43,913 nt of DNA from Pseudomonadaceae bacterium. Lineage in GTDB: Bacteria; Pseudomonadota; Gammaproteobacteria; Pseudomonadales; Pseudomonadaceae. A program made the translations under genes and the position numbers. The notes under the pieces are model-generated. The model worked only from the letters and a program-made list of their open reading frames with translations, was not told where the DNA came from and did no database searches. Position 1 is the first letter of the stretch. Every line of letters starts with the position of its first letter. The stretch covers positions 1-43,913 of the forward strand of contig CAAFUS010000014.1 of the NCBI GenBank assembly GCA_900766265.1, written 5' to 3'. Positions 15,827-23,991 of this stretch are shown piece after piece.

Positions 15827-16102
15827 ATGCGCAAACTGCTGATCGCCGTGCTTTTCGCCTTGCCCTTCGTGGCGCTGGCGGCTCCCCCGAAAACCGTCAC
15901 GCTCGACGTGCAGAACATGACGTGCGGACTCTGTCCGATCACGGTCAAGAAGTCGCTGGAGAAGGTGTCCGGCGTGAGTGACGTCCAGGTCAATTTCGAC
16001 CAGAAGACGGCGACCGTCACCTACGATCCCGATAAGGCCCAGCCCGAGGCACTGACTGAGGCGACCGCGAACGCGGGATACCCCTCCACAGTGCAGAAGT
16101 GA
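15827..16102 (+). CDS. merP: Periplasmic mercury-binding protein MerP
   Basis: A 91-aa precursor: signal peptide to ALA (residue 19), then a 72-residue HMA domain with the metal site MTCGLC. AAGGAG lies 9 nt before the ATG, 12 bp after merT. It captures Hg(II) in the periplasm and passes it to MerT. Confidence 0.9.
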   Translation: MRKLLIAVLFALPFVALAAPPKTVTLDVQNMTCGLCPITVKKSLEKVSGVSDVQVNFDQKTATVTYDPDKAQPEALTEATANAGYPSTVQK

Positions 16103-16109
16103 GGTCACG

Positions 16110-16322
16110 ATGAGCGCCATTGTCCTTGAGTCCGTGCTGACTTGCCCGCGCTGCGGCTTCGCCAAGCCGGAAACCATGCCCACGGACGCCTGCCAGTTCT
16201 ATTACGAGTGCAGCAACTGCAAGGCGCTGCTGCGCCCCAACCCAGGGGATTGCTGCGTTTTCTGTTCGTTCGGCTCGGTGAAGTGCCCGCCGATCCAGCA
16301 GCAGCTTGGGTGTTGCTCATAG
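16110..16322 (+). CDS. Small Cys-rich protein of the mer operon
   Basis: A 70-aa cytosolic protein with ten Cys, in a zinc-ribbon-like arrangement: TCPRCGFAK, YECSNCKALL, then GDCCVFCSFGSVKCPP and a terminal CCS. It lies 7 bp after merP with GAGG upstream, so it belongs to the operon. I recall GDCCVFCSYG-type proteins as frequent mer-operon companions of unknown function. Metal binding or buffering is an inference. Confidence 0.75.
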   Translation: MSAIVLESVLTCPRCGFAKPETMPTDACQFYYECSNCKALLRPNPGDCCVFCSFGSVKCPPIQQQLGCCS

Positions 16323-16334
16323 CGTTTAGGGGGA

Positions 16335-19328
16335 TCACAGGTCGTCGTCTGGATTACGCAGTGGCCGCAGCTCGCCGCGCGCAACTTCTTCCGGTACCGC
16401 AAAGGAATACCGCCCGAGCATGTTGATGTGCTCGTAGATCAGCGGCGATAGCCGGGCCAAATCCTCTTCCAGCACTGGATAGCCGTGCTGCTTGAGCCGT
16501 TCCACGGCCGCCGTCATGTAGAGGGTGTTCCACAGCACGATGATGTTCACCACCAGGCCCAGAGCACCGAGCTGGTCTTCCTGGCCTTCGCGGTAGCGCT
16601 GGCGGAGCTCGCCGCGTTTGCCGTGGAACACGGCGCGGGCCAGGCTGTGCCGGCCTTCGCCTCGGTTCAACTGGGTCAGGGTGGCGCGGCGCTTGGACTC
16701 GTCGTCGATATAGGTCAACGTGTGCAGAGTCTTTTCGATCCGCCCGAATTCGGCCAGCGCCTGGGCCAGCCGGGTGGGTCTATCTCCCGTTTGCAGCGTG
16801 CGCATGATGCCAGTCGCCGGCACCCGGCCGAGTTTGAGCGAGCCGGCCAGGCGCAGCAGGTCGTCCCAGTGCTCGGCGATCAGGTCGAGTTTGACCGACT
16901 GGCGGGCCAGCCCGTTGAGCTTGCCGTAGTCCGCGTCCGGGCGCGTGCGCCAGAAGCGGGTACCGCCGACATCGGCCAGCCGCGGACTGAAGTGGTAGCC
17001 AAGTAGGCGGAAGAGCCCGAACACCACATCGCTGTAGGCCCCGGTGTCGGTCATGATTTGCGTCGGCTGCAACTCGGTCTGCTGTTCCAGCACGACCGCC
17101 AGCAACACCAGGCTGTCGCGCAGCGTGCCGGGCACGGTGATGGCGTTGAGGCCGGAGAATTGGTCGGAAATCAGGTTGTACCAGGTGACACCCCGGCCGG
17201 TGCCGAAATACTTCGGATTGGGGCCGGCATGCACGGTGCGCACCGGTACGACGAAGCGCATGCCATCGGCGGAGGCGACCTCGCCGCCACCCCAGACTTG
17301 GGCCAGTTCCAGTTGGCTTTGCGCTCCGACCAGGATGGCGTTAGCCGCTGACAGGGTGTCGTCGCGGATATAATTCTGGCTGACCCAGGACAGCCGGTCA
17401 CGGCGCAGCGCCGGGTTGTCGGTGCGGATCAAGGGCTCCAGGCCGGTGTTGCAGGCCCCGCCCAACAGCACCGCGCAGAGGCTGGTGACCAGGTTGTCGG
17501 CGCGTGCATTGCGTTCGGAGACATGGGTGAAGGCCTCGGAAAAGCCAGTGCGGGCGGCGATTTCCAAGAGGATTTCCGGCAGATCGACACGCGGCATCAG
17601 GTCAGACACGGCCGCCCGCAGTTGCAGCAACGAGCAGGGCTCGTCCAGCTTGTCCAGCGCCCCGAGCGACAGTTCGGTCTTGCCCTCGGTGTTCTCGCTC
17701 AGTTGAATCGCCGGGTTGTCGGGCAGGCGCGCGGCTACTGCCAGCCAGGTTGCATCCAGCTCGACGGACAAGGCGTCCAGGGTGGTTTTGGCGTCGATGG
17801 TCAGGCCCAGTGACCGGCAGATGATCGGTCGCGCCGCCAGCCATTCGGCACCGTCGAGCAGGCCAAGGCGCGGGTCGGCATAGCGCCAACTGGGCGAGAC
17901 GAAGACATCGCGGCGGCGCAGGGCCGTGCGCAGCGCATCGAGCGTGCAGAACACATAGGCACCCATGTCGAGGGAGCCATCTTCGCGGGTGATGTGCTTC
18001 TGCCAAGCCTTGGCCACGATCTCCTGCGGCGCGTCATCCTCTGGCTTCCGGCGCGGCAGGTTCAGTTGCAGCCACTCCAGACTAGCCGCCACGCCCTTGC
18101 CGGCCGGGCTGAAGCCGAAGCGGATGTGCTTGAGCAGGTCGGGCAGGAAGCGGCGCACGCTGCGGTAGCGCGCTTCCAATGCAAGAAAATAGACGTCATC
18201 TACCGGGCGGATCAGCGCGTTGACCTCTTCCAGGGCCTTTTCCAGGGTGGTCCTCGGCAGGTCGTTGAACAGCCGGGCGCGCACGTTGTCATCGCTGATC
18301 GAGCTGTCCAGCACGACCTTGCACGCGGCGGCGAGCGTCGCGGCCGACCGATCCAGGTCTTTCAGGCTGCGCATGCGGGCTTTCTTGTCGGCCTTCTCCG
18401 CGTTGCTGAACAGGTCGCGCAGCAAGGCCTCCAGGACTTCCAGTGCGTCGTCGTGCGCAGTCGCCTCCAGGCAGAGTGCGAAGGCCACCAGTGTCGCCAT
18501 CCGCCGCGACGCCGGCAGCCGATTAATCGCGGTGACCTTGGCCGTGTTGGCGAAGCGGGCCAGGGCGGCGATACGGCTGGGAGGGATGTGCGCCGCCGCC
18601 GGCAAGGTGATGCCGATGCCGCGCACGTCATCGAGCCGGCGCAGTGCCCGAATCAACGCGGGGCCACTGACCATGACCGGGCCGGAGCGCAATTGATCCA
18701 GCCGGGAGCTGCGGTTGCCTTCGGCCACCGTCAGCAAGTCTTGCAGTTGCAATCGCTGTTCCTCAGTCACGCTGCGGCCCAGCGTAAACCAGAGGCGTTC
18801 TTCGACCCGACTGCGCAACTGGGCGATAAAGCGCTCTAGTTGAGACACACCAGGCAGGAGGACTTTCTGTGTGAACAGCCACGAGGTGGCTCGCTCAAAC
18901 AGCACTCCCGGCCGGTCGGTGCCCGTCCAGCAGAGGGCATACAGCCAGCGGCTCAAGCGAAAGCCGATGCCCGGATCGGTGAAATGACGATAGCCAAAGC
19001 GGTTCTGAATATCGGTGGCATGTATCCAGCGGCGATGATCGCTATAGCGCTGGAGGCAGTCGGGGTCTGGAATCGCCAGTTGTCGGCAAAGCACCTGCAG
19101 GACTTCCACCGGCACGGCGGCGGGCTTGTCCGGCAGAACGCCAACGAAGCGGACGGTGGTCAGCAGAACGGCATAACCCAGACGGTTATGGTTACCCCGC
19201 AGCACCTGGATGGCTTCACGGTCTTCATCGCTCAGGTGGAAGTAACGTTCCAGCTCTTCACGGCTGGGCGAATCAACATAGCGGCCAAAACCGTCGCGTT
19301 GCTCTTGAGTCAGAAAACCGACCGGCAT
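16335..19328 (-). CDS. tnpA: Tn3-family transposase TnpA
   Basis: A 997-aa full-length replicative transposase. An N-terminal DUF4158-like DNA-binding region is followed by a helical middle part. The catalytic DDE triad can be placed at Asp688 (SADGMRF), Asp761 (MTDTGAYSD) and Glu891 (NRGEGRH); the spacings of 73 and 130 residues agree with the Tn3/Tn4430 pattern. The conserved YREGQEDQLGALGLVVN and LWNT follow. It starts 3 nt after the PIN-toxin stop, so it is co-transcribed with the toxin/antitoxin pair. Its stop is convergent with the mer orf 12 bp away, so the mer genes lie between tnpA and the left end. Confidence 0.95.
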   Translation of the reverse strand: MPVGFLTQEQRDGFGRYVDSPSREELERYFHLSDEDREAIQVLRGNHNRLGYAVLLTTVRFVGVLPDKPAAVPVEVLQVLCRQLAIPDPDCLQRYSDHRRWIHATDIQNRFGYRHFTDPGIGFRLSRWLYALCWTGTDRPGVLFERATSWLFTQKVLLPGVSQLERFIAQLRSRVEERLWFTLGRSVTEEQRLQLQDLLTVAEGNRSSRLDQLRSGPVMVSGPALIRALRRLDDVRGIGITLPAAAHIPPSRIAALARFANTAKVTAINRLPASRRMATLVAFALCLEATAHDDALEVLEALLRDLFSNAEKADKKARMRSLKDLDRSAATLAAACKVVLDSSISDDNVRARLFNDLPRTTLEKALEEVNALIRPVDDVYFLALEARYRSVRRFLPDLLKHIRFGFSPAGKGVAASLEWLQLNLPRRKPEDDAPQEIVAKAWQKHITREDGSLDMGAYVFCTLDALRTALRRRDVFVSPSWRYADPRLGLLDGAEWLAARPIICRSLGLTIDAKTTLDALSVELDATWLAVAARLPDNPAIQLSENTEGKTELSLGALDKLDEPCSLLQLRAAVSDLMPRVDLPEILLEIAARTGFSEAFTHVSERNARADNLVTSLCAVLLGGACNTGLEPLIRTDNPALRRDRLSWVSQNYIRDDTLSAANAILVGAQSQLELAQVWGGGEVASADGMRFVVPVRTVHAGPNPKYFGTGRGVTWYNLISDQFSGLNAITVPGTLRDSLVLLAVVLEQQTELQPTQIMTDTGAYSDVVFGLFRLLGYHFSPRLADVGGTRFWRTRPDADYGKLNGLARQSVKLDLIAEHWDDLLRLAGSLKLGRVPATGIMRTLQTGDRPTRLAQALAEFGRIEKTLHTLTYIDDESKRRATLTQLNRGEGRHSLARAVFHGKRGELRQRYREGQEDQLGALGLVVNIIVLWNTLYMTAAVERLKQHGYPVLEEDLARLSPLIYEHINMLGRYSFAVPEEVARGELRPLRNPDDDL

Positions 19329-19331
19329 TGA

Positions 19332-19742
19332 TCACAGCACCTCGACGCAGAACACGGCGGGCGTGACGATCCGCGTGCGTTCGATGTGCCCGCGTTGCAG
19401 CAGGCCGGCGCGGCGATCACCGGTTACCAGGTAGTCCGCATCGCCCGCCAAGGCCATGGCCAGCAAAAACGAGTCATCCGGATCATCGGCTTCGACCTCG
19501 ATGGTCAGGCGCTCCAGTACCACAGCCCGTTGCAGGTTATTGATCATGGCGCCCACCTTGGCGGGCTGTAGGATGGCCTGAAGCTTGGGATAGCGGCTGG
19601 CTCGACGAATTTCATCGAGTTGCATCCGCGAGGTCACCACCTCGAAACGCGCCGCCCGCCAGGCACGGTAGATCGCATCGGGCGCGCCATGTGGCGAGAT
19701 CAGGGCGCTGAACAGGATGTTGGTATCCAACACGACCCGCAT
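19332..19742 (-). CDS. PIN-domain toxin (VapC-like)
   Basis: A 136-aa PIN nuclease. The catalytic acids are visible: Asp6 in VLDTN, the Glu of LDEIRR, and the later cluster of DDPDDSFLLAMAL and GDADYLVTGD. It belongs to the subfamily annotated as a PIN-family TA toxin and is expected to cleave RNA. Its ATG shares a base with the antitoxin stop (TGATG). In Tn5563-type elements this gene is known as pilT, and such TA pairs stabilise the transposon. Confidence 0.82.
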   Translation of the reverse strand: MRVVLDTNILFSALISPHGAPDAIYRAWRAARFEVVTSRMQLDEIRRASRYPKLQAILQPAKVGAMINNLQRAVVLERLTIEVEADDPDDSFLLAMALAGDADYLVTGDRRAGLLQRGHIERTRIVTPAVFCVEVL

Positions 19743-19981
19743 CAGCGCTTACGTGCCCAGTCGAGCGCTTCGTCAACCGCGTTGGTCAATTCTGCCTCAC
19801 TCAGATGGGCGTTAGCGGCCTTGGCCTGCTCAGCGCTCAGCTCCAGGATGTGTGCCCGTACCGCTTCTTCGATGAAGCGCGACAGGTCGCCCTTACGGCC
19901 GCCGCCCTGGCTGGCCAGAAACATCCGAAGCGACTGGTCGGTGTCGGCCGAGACGGCGACATTCCAGCGAATGGTATTCAT
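19742..19981 (-). CDS. Antitoxin partner of the PIN toxin
   Basis: A 79-aa protein, immediately upstream of and overlapping the PIN gene by one base. GGAG lies 6 nt before the ATG. The N-terminus (IRWNVAVSADTDQSLRMFLAS..GRKGDLSRFIEEAV) fits a short DNA-binding ribbon-helix-helix, and the Ala/Glu-rich helix and WARKR end fit a toxin-neutralising tail. It probably autoregulates the TA-tnpA operon. Confidence 0.75.
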   Translation of the reverse strand: MNTIRWNVAVSADTDQSLRMFLASQGGGRKGDLSRFIEEAVRAHILELSAEQAKAANAHLSEAELTNAVDEALDWARKR

Positions 19982-20173
19982 AGCGTTCTCCGCTAATAGG
20001 TGTTTGTGTGTTTATACGCCAATCACAAAGGGCGATGCAATGGTTCGACAAAACGAACAGATACCTGAGCGTTGACGACGTAAAGGTGGAAACCGCTATC
20101 AAAACCAGAGCTAGATACAAACGCTCTATAGCCTAAGGAATTCATGATTGTCCGCTGAAATGACCACATCACC

Positions 20174-21067
20174 TCAGCCGTCAGCGACCTCAGTCCTACG
20201 ATCCAAGTCTCGCTGATCATTAAGAGCCACGGCGTCCGCACGCATTCGAGCAGGCACTGTATCTCTCACCTTTGAAAAGTCAGCATCGCTTGCAGGCTTA
20301 ACCTTAACCGCTTCTGCACGTCCAAATCTTTTATCGCCATAGCGGCTAATCGAATCGGTAGCCTGGTGCCCCATGACGTATGCCATTTCTATTGCGGACA
20401 TGCCTGAGGCTTTCAGATTTGAGCCGAACTGGTGACGAAGTGTGTACATACTCGGCACCTTCCTCCTACCGAATAGCTCAGTAGCGACTTGGTGAAGCGC
20501 AACGCGTATTGAATCCATACTGCGCGGCTGACATTTAAAAGCAGCGAGAGCGTTTCTCAAGATATTGCAGACGTCTCCATCAGCCTCAAGCGTTCGGCTA
20601 GCGCCGCGTAAACCGTTGTGGCTAAGCTTTGCACCGGATATATGGATGCGCCGGCCATCGATAGAAATTCCGTTAAGCTCGCATGGTCGCGCTCCGGTAA
20701 GAGATATCACCATTAAAGCTCCCGCTTCGACAGGCATATCTCGTTCAGCCAGACACCGTAGCCACGCTTCGAAATCAGCGGTAGAAAGCTTCTGCGGACG
20801 TCGCTGCTTTTTCTTTCGCGGCAGATTTAACACAGTGACCGGATTGAGCGTACGATTGATTTCTTGGGCAGCCCAGAAATTTCCTCGATGCTTTTGATCA
20901 AACGCCAAAGCGTTACGTAGGCGCCGATAATAATCCGGGCGGTAATCAGGGGCCGCCCGTAGTAAAGCACCAATAATATTGAGCTCATCAAGCTCAACGC
21001 CCTGCATCCGAGTCGCATAAAAATTACTGGCCAAACTAATATAGGCGCTTTGAGTCTCTGCATTCAT
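20174..21067 (-). CDS. Tyrosine recombinase/integrase
   Basis: A 297-aa recombinase with the catalytic set in order: Arg in TGARPCEL, His-x-x-Arg in TLRHQFG, His in VMGHQ and the nucleophile Tyr in ISRYG. The N-terminal half is a SAM-like arm with RRPQKLS before the catalytic domain. The residual 45 aa after the Tyr are charged. It lies 192 bp from the transposon antitoxin gene and is transcribed towards it. It could be an integrase of a separate island or a co-integrate recombinase like those of Tn4651-type elements; I cannot decide. The start has only a weak AGAAG. Codon use is more AT-rich than tnpA. Confidence 0.82.
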   Translation of the reverse strand: MNAETQSAYISLASNFYATRMQGVELDELNIIGALLRAAPDYRPDYYRRLRNALAFDQKHRGNFWAAQEINRTLNPVTVLNLPRKKKQRRPQKLSTADFEAWLRCLAERDMPVEAGALMVISLTGARPCELNGISIDGRRIHISGAKLSHNGLRGASRTLEADGDVCNILRNALAAFKCQPRSMDSIRVALHQVATELFGRRKVPSMYTLRHQFGSNLKASGMSAIEMAYVMGHQATDSISRYGDKRFGRAEAVKVKPASDADFSKVRDTVPARMRADAVALNDQRDLDRRTEVADG

Positions 21068-21551
21068 ATTATTCTTCTAATTATTATTTGCGTGACACAT
21101 GCTACACAATCAATTATTGCAAATACGAAAACAAAAAAACAACAACCAGAGCATTATTTTTTATATAACCCCAAAAGCCAAACATTGCAAAGGTGCAAAA
21201 ATTCTATCCTTTCTATATCGCATTCCGGACTTTGGTTCGTTGGCCAAGGACGCACCATGTTACCTGACCCCACAAGACGACCCGCCGGGAGCAGCACATA
21301 GACCGACTGAACAGCGCTGGGTATGAGCAGGTGCTTCCACTCTTTCAGCCGATTCACATTTTATAATGCGAGAACCAAGTAGAGTAATTTTAAATTGCGC
21401 TCACAGCCTGGGGCGGCGACGGACTGGCGCAATCGCTTACCGAGACACCACTGCCCACGACATACTGCTTATGCCACTTTTAAATTATGGGTTTTGGGCC
21501 GGACACTCACTAGATAGCCAGCCGAACGGCCTCCGGGGCGTTAACCATGGG
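21068..21551. other. AT-rich gene-free stretch before the SOS-controlled gene
   Basis: A region of nearly 500 bp with marked AT richness at 21068-21220. It is a possible recombination or att region for the adjacent integrase, but I see no direct repeat pair or tRNA gene. Short frames here lack ribosome sites and family features. Confidence 0.4.
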
Positions 21552-21567
21552 CTGTATAAAAATACAG
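21552..21567 (+). promoter_or_regulatory. LexA (SOS) box
   Basis: CTGTATAAAAATACAG matches the CTG-N10-CAG LexA consensus with perfect CTGTAT/ATACAG arms, and the palindrome extends weakly on both sides (GG...CC). It lies 71 bp upstream of the 144-aa gene, so that gene is probably induced by DNA damage. Confidence 0.75.
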
Positions 21568-21637
21568 TATAGCCTATTGCCTTTTTTAAGCGGAGCAACT
21601 TAGAATAATGAACAGAACAACAACCTGAGGAAAAAAC

Positions 21638-22072
21638 ATGTCTATTCTAATTCTTAACCGCGAGCGCGACGAAGTCGGCGGTCAATACCTAGTAGCAAGC
21701 ATTCACGGTGTGGAACACTGCGTATCACTTGATGATGACTATCCGGAGCAAATCCCAGATTCAGATGATATAGTCCACCGCATTAATGCAGATGACTTCA
21801 ATGAGCTTTCAGAGAAGGTACGCTCCTACGTGCGCAAGCACAGCATCGCCCCCATTCACTCTCTCGATGACGTTAGGCTGCTTGCGATGCAGCTCGGCGA
21901 TATGAAAGCAAAGACCTACGAAGTCGACGAAGAAGGTCTTGGCCTCACGCTCCGCGACTGTAACATAGATAAAGGTGTACGCACCCTAGTTCGTAAATTT
22001 AATAGCACATATCAGGCATATCGCTGGCTGACCGAGCAACTGGATATTTTGGATTTCAATGCGCCACGGTAA
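21638..22072 (+). CDS. Unknown 144-aa protein under LexA control
   Basis: A 144-aa soluble acidic protein with no family I recognise. The N-terminal 45 residues look like beta strands (ILILNRERDEVGGQYLVASIHG) with an acidic loop (LDDDYPEQIPDSDD). The rest is mostly helical and ends FNSTYQAYRWLTEQLDILDFNAPR. There is no signal peptide or membrane helix. Its ATG has TGAGGA 8 nt upstream. The strong SOS box upstream is the main clue: a DNA-damage-induced function such as a cell-cycle inhibitor, repair accessory or mobile-element control protein is possible. The 250 bp after it hold nothing recognisable. Confidence 0.65.
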   Translation: MSILILNRERDEVGGQYLVASIHGVEHCVSLDDDYPEQIPDSDDIVHRINADDFNELSEKVRSYVRKHSIAPIHSLDDVRLLAMQLGDMKAKTYEVDEEGLGLTLRDCNIDKGVRTLVRKFNSTYQAYRWLTEQLDILDFNAPR

Positions 22073-22326
22073 GCGTGCAAGCGCTAATGTCCCGCCATTG
22101 CATTCCTAATCAAAAAGCCGCATGCAACCGAGGCGCGCTATAGATAAAGACGTTTATTGACTAAATTGGCTTCAATGCGACTCGGTTAGACGTTGGCTTT
22201 ATTGTAGCTCGCCTGATTAACTTGAAGGCTGCTCACTTCAAACCTTTACTGTCTCGGTAGCCTTTCATTTACTAATGCCCGGCAACCGACGCACGCTTAA
22301 AGATTGCACCAACAAAAGCGCATGGA

Positions 22327-22689
22327 TTATGGTTCATCTACAGCAGACGAACCGGCAGGCGCAGGGTTGGGCTTCAGCCTCAGACCATTTAGCCAAAACC
22401 ACCCTAGATCATTGATCGCATCCGCATCGCCCAACAGAGCCTGTTCACGCAGCTCCACATAGCGATTTCGAATTATGATCGGATCAACCAATCCAAGAAG
22501 CGGATTTGCTTCCCTGATCTCGTGATAGTTGACACCCCGCGCCTGCCCGCTCAGCTCCATCACTCTCAGCGATGGCATACCGATTCCAGCATAAAGGCGT
22601 TGCAACTCGTCAGGCTCAACCATCTCGACGCAGTCAGCCCGGGGAAGAAGGTTGTCCATAAGATTGAAGATGTCTGCAGAGTTGCTCAT
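22327..22689 (-). pseudogene. Truncated copy of the Sel1-repeat gene
   Basis: A 120-codon frame from the ATG at 22689. The first 105 residues are nearly identical to the intact Sel1-repeat protein at 35859-36731 (MDNLLPRA, LQRLYAGIGMPSLR, LLGLVDPI, LNGLRLKPNPA). It then diverges into 13 unrelated residues and stops. The whole Sel1-repeat array (residues 110-270) is gone. It is divergent from the broken WYL gene, the same arrangement as in the intact module. Confidence 0.75.
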
Positions 22690-22733
22690 GCTGCTGCCCA
22701 TCGATGATCGTGTCTGACCATTTTCAGCGGCCA

Positions 22734-22752
22734 TGCGACAACCTGTGTAGCA
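22734..22752. promoter_or_regulatory. Palindrome site A (degenerate) before WYL copy 1
   Basis: TGCGACA-ACCTG-TGTAGCA, the repeated operator-like palindrome with one mismatch in the right arm. It sits between the divergent truncated Sel1 gene and the broken WYL gene. Confidence 0.65.
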
Positions 22753-22771
22753 CACAAACAAGGACGTAACT

Positions 22772-23758
22772 GTGGAACAGCTGCTTCGCCATGAACTCAT
22801 TCTTGGCCTTCTCCCGAACAAGGAAAGCGCTCTCGATAGCAATGCCATTCACCAACGAGTAGCCAACCAGGGTGTCCAGGTTGATAAGCGCACCATTCAG
22901 CGTGACCTAAGCGAGCTAGAACAGAAATTCCCCCATGTGCATAGCAGGCCAAAGGGAAAAGCCAAGTTGTGGTGGGCAGAAAAGTCGCTGTCGCGACTGA
23001 GCATGCTGCCAACAGATGCAATGAACCTCGTCATGATCATGGATCACGCGGCTAGATTCGGAATGGCGGCACAGGTTGAGAATCTGGCGCCCCTTCGGAA
23101 CTACGCAACATCACTGTTGAAAGGAAACCGGCCCAGCCAGGACTGTTCAGGCAAGATCATCAGCAATACCCGCTTCGTTGTTCTGGAACCAGGCCAAGTG
23201 AAGCCGGAGGTCCTAGAGGCTGTCCAACAGGCACTTCTGGATGATGCCTCTATCGAAGCGCTCTACCTGAAGCGCGGTGCCCGTGAGCCACGAACACTAC
23301 ATATCAAGCCACTAGGTCTTTCCTATCAAGATTCCAATATCTACCTCGTATGTGTTTTCAAAGGCTTGCCCGAAGGCAAACTGGCCTCCCTTCCCCTGCA
23401 TCGCTTTCAATCTGCCAAGGCTACATGGGAAGACCTAAGAACTCCTGACGGTTTTGAGATGAACTCGTTCGAGGTCAAGCGCAGCCTGATATCCCAGAAA
23501 TCTGAGCACCCAACTCAACTGAAGCTCCGCATTTCTCAGACGCTCTACGAACGCCTGGACGAGAACGCGCTCACTGCCGATCAATAGCTACAGCCCACCG
23601 CTGATGGCTGGTGGTTGATGACAGGCAGTCTGCCTCTTAGCCAAGGTCTCGAGCTATGGCTTTTGAGCCAAGGGGAGGAGCTGGAGGTTCTAGAGCCGGC
23701 TGAACTGAGGCAGCAAATCGCCTCGTCGGCACGTCGGATGGCCAGACTGTACGGTTGA
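22772..23758 (+). pseudogene. WYL-domain transcription regulator, copy 1, inactivated by a stop codon
   Basis: The GTG at 22772 opens a 271-codon frame with an HTH domain (residues 1-80) and a WYL domain (residues 145-210, YLKRG..LHIKPLGLSYQDSNIYLV..LPLHRFQSAK). A TAG at 23585-23587 ends it. In the intact paralogue (36815-37807) the same codon is CAG, and after the TAG the frame continues with 57 more near-identical codons to TGA at 23758. So a single C-to-T change removed most of the C-terminal WCX ligand/oligomer domain. The DNA is highly similar to copy 2 over its full length. A truncated repressor could still be made, since HTH and WYL remain. Confidence 0.85.
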
Positions 23759-23759
23759 A

Positions 23760-23778
23760 TGCGACACAGGCTGTCGCA
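23760..23778. promoter_or_regulatory. Palindrome site B after WYL copy 1
   Basis: TGCGACACAGGCTGTCGCA has perfect 7-bp arms and a 5-bp spacer. It is the exact reverse complement of site D. It lies 48 bp before the 54-aa gene. Confidence 0.7.
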
Positions 23779-23825
23779 TGCTGGGAGCATTCTGTCTCCG
23801 ATTACCTGACCATGGAGACTCAGCT

Positions 23826-23990
23826 ATGAAGACCTATTCCGCTTTCCTTCAGCGCGTAATCCCTAATGCGGGACCTCGCGCCAATTTCAAGACCACAGTG
23901 CAGGCCGTGAGTTCCGAAATGGCTCGCATCACAGCCGAAGCCCAATACCCGGGCTACAAATGCGCCAACGCCCCCGTGCCGGTACGCTGA
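23826..23990 (+). CDS. 54-aa conserved small protein, copy 1
   Basis: A 54-aa protein, MKTYSAFLQRV..., with GGAG 8 nt before the ATG. It differs from copy 2 (37875-38039) at a handful of positions, among them IPN for TPN, KTT for TIT, IT for VT and PVPVR for PVQVR. It has a beta-rich pattern with ends YPGYKCAN and a single Cys. I do not recognise a family. It always follows the WYL gene and palindrome in this window, so it belongs to the regulator module rather than to the cargo. Confidence 0.7.
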   Translation: MKTYSAFLQRVIPNAGPRANFKTTVQAVSSEMARITAEAQYPGYKCANAPVPVR

Positions 23991-23991
23991 A

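Larger units (their letters stand above)
14900..19981. mobile_element. Tn3-family transposon, Tn5563-like (mer transport genes, PIN TA pair)
   Basis: The element contains a left inverted repeat, merR, merT, merP, a Cys-rich orf, tnpA and a PIN-type toxin/antitoxin pair. This content, including mercury transport genes without merA and a pilT/PIN gene next to tnpA, matches what is known of Tn5563 from Pseudomonas. The resolvase gene expected in a complete copy is not in the window, and the right inverted repeat was not found, so the right boundary given is the last clearly transposon-related gene. The DNA is much more GC-rich than the flanking czcD and integrase regions. Confidence 0.7.

Noticed and set aside
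16322..16372. Second transposon inverted repeat next to the tnpA stop
   Set aside because: A GGGGG is present, but the following 34 bases do not match the left repeat and lack the terminal TAAG.
17994..18839. 281-aa frame on the + strand
   Set aside because: Antisense to tnpA, whose catalytic residues are intact.
21366..21572. 68-aa + strand frame before the SOS box
   Set aside because: No ribosome site, no family features, and its end lies within the LexA box.
22690..22848. Longer N-terminus of the truncated Sel1 gene (53 extra codons), and the equivalent frame at 36732-36891
   Set aside because: It overlaps the palindrome and the start of the divergent WYL gene; the Met with a ribosome site is at 22689 (and 36731).
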